Below, piece by piece: positions 62,823-63,454 of a DNA stretch of 63,454 bases. Under the pieces are notes generated by a model, which was given only the letters and a program-made list of their open reading frames with translations, did no database searches and had not been told where the DNA came from. Both the position numbers and the translations under genes were made by a program. Within the stretch, counting starts at the first letter, position 1. Each line of letters starts with the position of its first letter. Source of the DNA: Archaeoglobaceae archaeon (GTDB taxonomy: Archaea; Halobacteriota; Archaeoglobi; Archaeoglobales; Archaeoglobaceae); the NCBI GenBank assembly GCA_025057895.1, contig JANXEF010000001.1, forward strand, positions 1 through 63,454. The letters are read 5' to 3'.

Positions 62823-62843
62823 CCTTCACTCTTTGAAGTATTG

Positions 62844-63454
62844 ATGAAATTTCAAGTTAGAATTCTACCACTTCGAAGTGAAAAGCTCAGCGCAATCCTA
62901 AATCCGAGAGATGCAGAAGAACTCGGTCTTATACCTGGAGATAGAGTAAAAGTGACGATAGGAAAAGATTCTTTTGTTGCAGAACTCGATTTTGCAGAAA
63001 TAGTGAGAGAGGGAGAGGTTGGAGTTTGCAGTTATACTGCTCAGACATGCGGACTTAAAGGAGAATGCATAGCAGAGGTGTATCCTGTTTCTCGTCCAAA
63101 GTCTGTGGAATTTATAAGAAAGAAGCTTGGAGGTGGGAAGTATTCTAATTATGAAATGAAAACTATAATCTCTGATATATCAAAAAATGTTTTAAACGAT
63201 CTTGAGATCTCAGCTTTCATACTCGCAAACGAAATCGTTGGTTTGAGTGATGAAGAGCTGCAGTGGATGATCGAAGCAATGGTTGAAAACAGTGAAAGAA
63301 TCGTATTCGAAAAGGGTATCGTCGTCGATTTACATAGCATAGGCGGTCTACCCAGTAACAGATTTCCAATGATAAGTGTTCCAACAGTAGCCGCATCAGG
63401 CTTGCTGATTCCAAAAACAGCAAGTAGAGCTATCACTTCAGCAAGCGGGACTGC
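62844..63454 (+). CDS. AMP/thymidine phosphorylase-family protein, N-terminal part, diverged
   Basis: The open frame starts at ATG 62844 and leaves the window after about 203 residues. The N-terminal domain (KFQVRILPLRSEKLSAILNP) and the following CS-rich domain match the archaeal AMP phosphorylase (family-typical N-terminal extension); the phosphorylase core is reached at GLIPKTASRAITSASGT. The phosphate/sugar loop reads VDLHSIGGLPSNRFP where the family has DKHSIGGVPGNR, so a Lys and a Gly are changed. It may be a paralogue with altered substrate. Archaeal AMP phosphorylase starts the NMP degradation route to Rubisco. Confidence 0.8.
   Translation, partial: MKFQVRILPLRSEKLSAILNPRDAEELGLIPGDRVKVTIGKDSFVAELDFAEIVREGEVGVCSYTAQTCGLKGECIAEVYPVSRPKSVEFIRKKLGGGKYSNYEMKTIISDISKNVLNDLEISAFILANEIVGLSDEELQWMIEAMVENSERIVFEKGIVVDLHSIGGLPSNRFPMISVPTVAASGLLIPKTASRAITSASGT

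Overview
The window looks like the chromosome of a thermophilic, A+T-rich euryarchaeon, most likely an Archaeoglobales relative. The archaeal evidence is GatE, FBP aldolase/phosphatase, archaeal RPA with its partner, Nep1, Dph2, Sua5, SepF, a TrmB regulator, KaiC/RAD55-like ATPases and an archaeal chemotaxis set with CheF. Promoters are TATA/BRE type, and several sit about 26 nt before a start codon (leaderless mRNAs). The Archaeoglobales link is an inference from the CoA-ester catabolic genes, the cohesin/dockerin protein and family resemblance; I could not test it by alignment.

Layout. 1-7.7 kb: a receiver-like sensor fragment with a KaiC-like ATPase, a 5'-truncated dehydratase-activator gene, an ABC exporter, a ROK kinase, AMMECR1, a decayed membrane gene, a radical SAM gene and two PD-(D/E)XK nucleases tail to tail. 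7.8-10.8 kb: hypA, a CAU tRNA, a small secreted protein and a broken cohesin-dockerin-protease gene. 11-17 kb: Sua5, RPA pair, DUF1152, Tat, ZPR1, SepF and a cation exchanger. 17-18.2 kb: about 1 kb of decayed DNA, tRNA-Leu and an H/ACA-like RNA. 18.2-28.8 kb: CoA-ester metabolism (enoyl-CoA hydratase, acyl-CoA synthetase, methylmalonyl-CoA mutase with its GTPase and cobalamin adenosyltransferase, thiolase, DUF35, acyl-CoA dehydrogenase, MBL hydrolase). 28.9-31.7 kb: ilvBN behind a candidate leader peptide, then a membrane-tethered regulator. 31.7-42.5 kb: MgtE-like transporter, rubredoxin, FBPA/ThiF-like/GatE overlapping operon, KaiC-like ATPase, MoxR-VWA pair, and two radical SAM genes. 42.5-52.8 kb: a flippase gene and a complete chemotaxis operon. 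52.9-63.4 kb: ThiL, Nep1, TIM-barrel, JAMM, LeuC/HacA, TrmB, an exported CARDB-like protein with an RND transporter, Dph2 and a partial, diverged AMP/thymidine phosphorylase.

How the genes work together. The CoA cluster would activate acids, oxidise acyl-CoAs and turn methylmalonyl-CoA into succinyl-CoA, with B12 activation and mutase repair encoded alongside. The chemotaxis genes form a full sense-adapt-signal circuit ending at CheF, the archaellum adaptor, but no archaellum structural gene is present. The most notable observations are a 16-codon leader ORF before ilvBN in which half the codons are Ile, Leu or Val, an H/ACA-like RNA with a pocket matching a conserved 23S rRNA segment, and a 32-bp direct repeat whose 61-bp spacing exactly accounts for the frameshift in the cohesin gene.
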